Shown piece by piece: positions 4,653 through 5,528 of a stretch of 5,528 nt of DNA; positions within the stretch are counted from its first letter, which is position 1, and every line of letters starts with the position of its first letter. The notes below the pieces were generated by a model. That model was not told the DNA's origin. It was given only the letters and a program-made list of their open reading frames with translations, and searched no databases. The stretch comes from Nitrospirota bacterium (GTDB lineage: Bacteria > Nitrospirota > Thermodesulfovibrionia > Thermodesulfovibrionales > Magnetobacteriaceae): assembly GCA_015233485.1 (NCBI GenBank), contig JADFXO010000271.1, positions 1-5,528 on the forward strand, written 5' to 3'. A program made the translations under genes and the position numbers.

Positions 4653-4841
4653 CTTATTTATTATCCGATAGGAATTGTCGGCTTTTGCCAGCATGACCTT
4701 ATCTCCTACCTGCAATGGTGTGTCAGATACGGCCACGACAACCCCGCCAGACACGGTTACCTCGTACTTTGAGCAGCATAATGTCTTTGTAACCGTGCCG
4801 TTTTTTATATTCGCATCATTTACGTTAATCGGACTCTTCAT
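4617..4841 (-). CDS. Small phage-like beta-barrel protein, C-terminus replaced by the insertion sequence
   Basis: ATG at 4841 overlaps the stop of the upstream gene (ATGA). It has a strong AAGGAGG site (4859-4853) with a 10-base spacer. Residues 1-63 are native; residues 64-74 (WKKQPNFDHLR) and the stop come from the right end of the insertion sequence, whose last base falls exactly between codons 63 and 64. The native part is a compact all-beta sequence: GTVTKT, YEVTVSGG, VVVAVS, PLQVGDKVMLA, SYRII. The pattern resembles the small OB/SH3-like barrels found after tail or baseplate genes of phages, but the family is not certain. The barrel strands seem complete, so the product may still fold despite the foreign tail. 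Alternatively, a larger C-terminal part was lost. Confidence 0.6.
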   Translation of the reverse strand: MKSPINVNDANIKNGTVTKTLCCSKYEVTVSGGVVVAVSDTPLQVGDKVMLAKADNSYRIINKWKKQPNFDHLR

Positions 4842-5528
4842 AATGAGCCATCCTCCTTATAGCAATACAATTCTATAGTCTCGTTGATTTCCACGGCGGC
4901 GCCGCTTAATTTTATCGTCAGACTCGCCTCTCTGATTATCCCAACGCCATAAACATTGTGCCTGTCGTCCGCTATTGACGCGATTTGCCCCGTCTGGCAG
5001 CCGATATATGGCACATCCAGTTGATATTTCTCTTTGCGGTAAAAGTTATCGTCAAGGAATGCCTCTGCAAAAATCTTAGCATGATTCTCTCCGGAGATGA
5101 GGTCGTTTGTTATATCCTCAGCAGCGCGGCTCCCACTGCCCATAATCACTGTCACAGATGACGGCATTGCGTCATCGGTATATGTGACGAGACATACGGC
5201 AACCTCTATTTCCTCACGGCAAGTGATTTGCCATGTATCGTATTTCGTTTTGTATTCGATTACACACACCGCGCAAGTATCGTTTTTAACGGTGATTTCC
5301 TTGCTTCCCGCGGTATATTTAATTTCGGTATTTTTTGAATTACAGGAATATAACTCATAGGCAACCACACTAAATATCGTTTTTGCCGTCGTGCCGGAGC
5401 CGTCCGTTAACGTGATTGTCTCGTTGACTATCTCTTCAAAACCGGAGCCAGTTTTATTAATCGTGCTGGTTGGCGTAGCTATCAAATTGTACTTAACGTT
5501 TTCGTTAGGGATATAGATTTTAATATAG
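4838..5528 (-). CDS. Phage-like structural protein (tail/baseplate type), 5' end outside the window
   Basis: The frame stays open to the window edge, so the gene is partial; 229 residues are visible. A TTG at 5485 is an internal codon candidate only. Codons upstream of it (KIYIPNENVKYN) read as normal protein, and I expect the true start near or beyond 5528. The first two thirds are beta-rich with several cysteines. The last 95 residues run from a GSGSRAAEDITNDLI segment through NHAKIFAEAFLDDNFYRKEKYQLDVPYI (two pieces) to a GQIASI turn and a final beta segment TIELYCY. That last layout recalls the C-terminal part of phage tail or hub proteins: an A-rich helix, then a YxLxVPY strand, then a G-D/Q-hydrophobic turn. 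The structural-protein call is inference, with no diagnostic motif. It is translationally coupled to the small gene downstream. Confidence 0.55.
   Translation of the reverse strand, partial: YIKIYIPNENVKYNLIATPTSTINKTGSGFEEIVNETITLTDGSGTTAKTIFSVVAYELYSCNSKNTEIKYTAGSKEITVKNDTCAVCVIEYKTKYDTWQITCREEIEVAVCLVTYTDDAMPSSVTVIMGSGSRAAEDITNDLISGENHAKIFAEAFLDDNFYRKEKYQLDVPYIGCQTGQIASIADDRHNVYGVGIIREASLTIKLSGAAVEINETIELYCYKEDGSL
4853..4859 (-). promoter_or_regulatory. Ribosome binding site of the small phage-like gene
   Basis: AAGGAGG on the minus strand lies inside the last codons of the upstream gene, ten bases before ATG 4841. It supports that start and coupled translation of the pair. A nearer out-of-frame ATG follows the site directly and is too close to be used. 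Confidence 0.65.

Noticed and set aside
4542..4772. 76-aa plus-strand ORF with an ATG at 4542
   Set aside because: It runs from the transposon arm through the terminal repeat into DNA that is antisense to the phage-like gene. It has no ribosome site and cannot predate the insertion.
5097..5360. Plus-strand ORF of 87 aa
   Set aside because: It is a shadow of the minus-strand phage-like gene, which has coupled translation and a protein-like sequence. The shadow frame has no ribosome site.

Overview
The window is a patchwork of three regions. The low-GC background, strong AAGGAGG-type ribosome sites and the style of the proteins suggest a Bacillota (Firmicutes) genome carrying prophage material. 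This is an inference; no marker gene fixes the taxon.

Bases 1-1878 are almost entirely non-coding and AT-rich. One small minus-strand gene (484-801, 105 aa, function unknown) has a convincing ribosome site, a plausible promoter and two inverted repeats in its leader. The non-coding DNA on either side shares several short repeated modules: a conserved hairpin at 181-219 and 1510-1548, a CAGTATAACCA module followed by a variable hairpin, a 29-base block, and AGCCGCTTAT. A cluster of TGTCCATC motifs (1747-1838) lies next to the insertion sequence.

Bases 1879-4652 are an apparently intact IS21-family insertion sequence. It has related ends carrying two AATTGACCA-type boxes each, istA (DDE transposase) and istB (AAA+ helper ATPase). 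The two genes overlap by ATGA and are probably translationally coupled. The right end is unusually long: about 310 bases lie between the istB stop and the inner right box, with a possible 37-aa ORF and a 9-bp hairpin. No target-site duplication is visible.

Bases 4653-5528 are the downstream end of a minus-strand, phage-like structural operon. It holds the C-terminal part of a tail/baseplate-like protein (the gene continues beyond the window) and, overlapping it by ATGA, a small beta-barrel-like protein. The insertion sequence ends exactly after codon 63 of that small gene, so its last residues and stop codon are now supplied by the insertion sequence's right end.

I found no defence system, CRISPR array or RNA gene of a recognised class. 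The least explained part is the repeat-rich non-coding DNA around the orphan gene.
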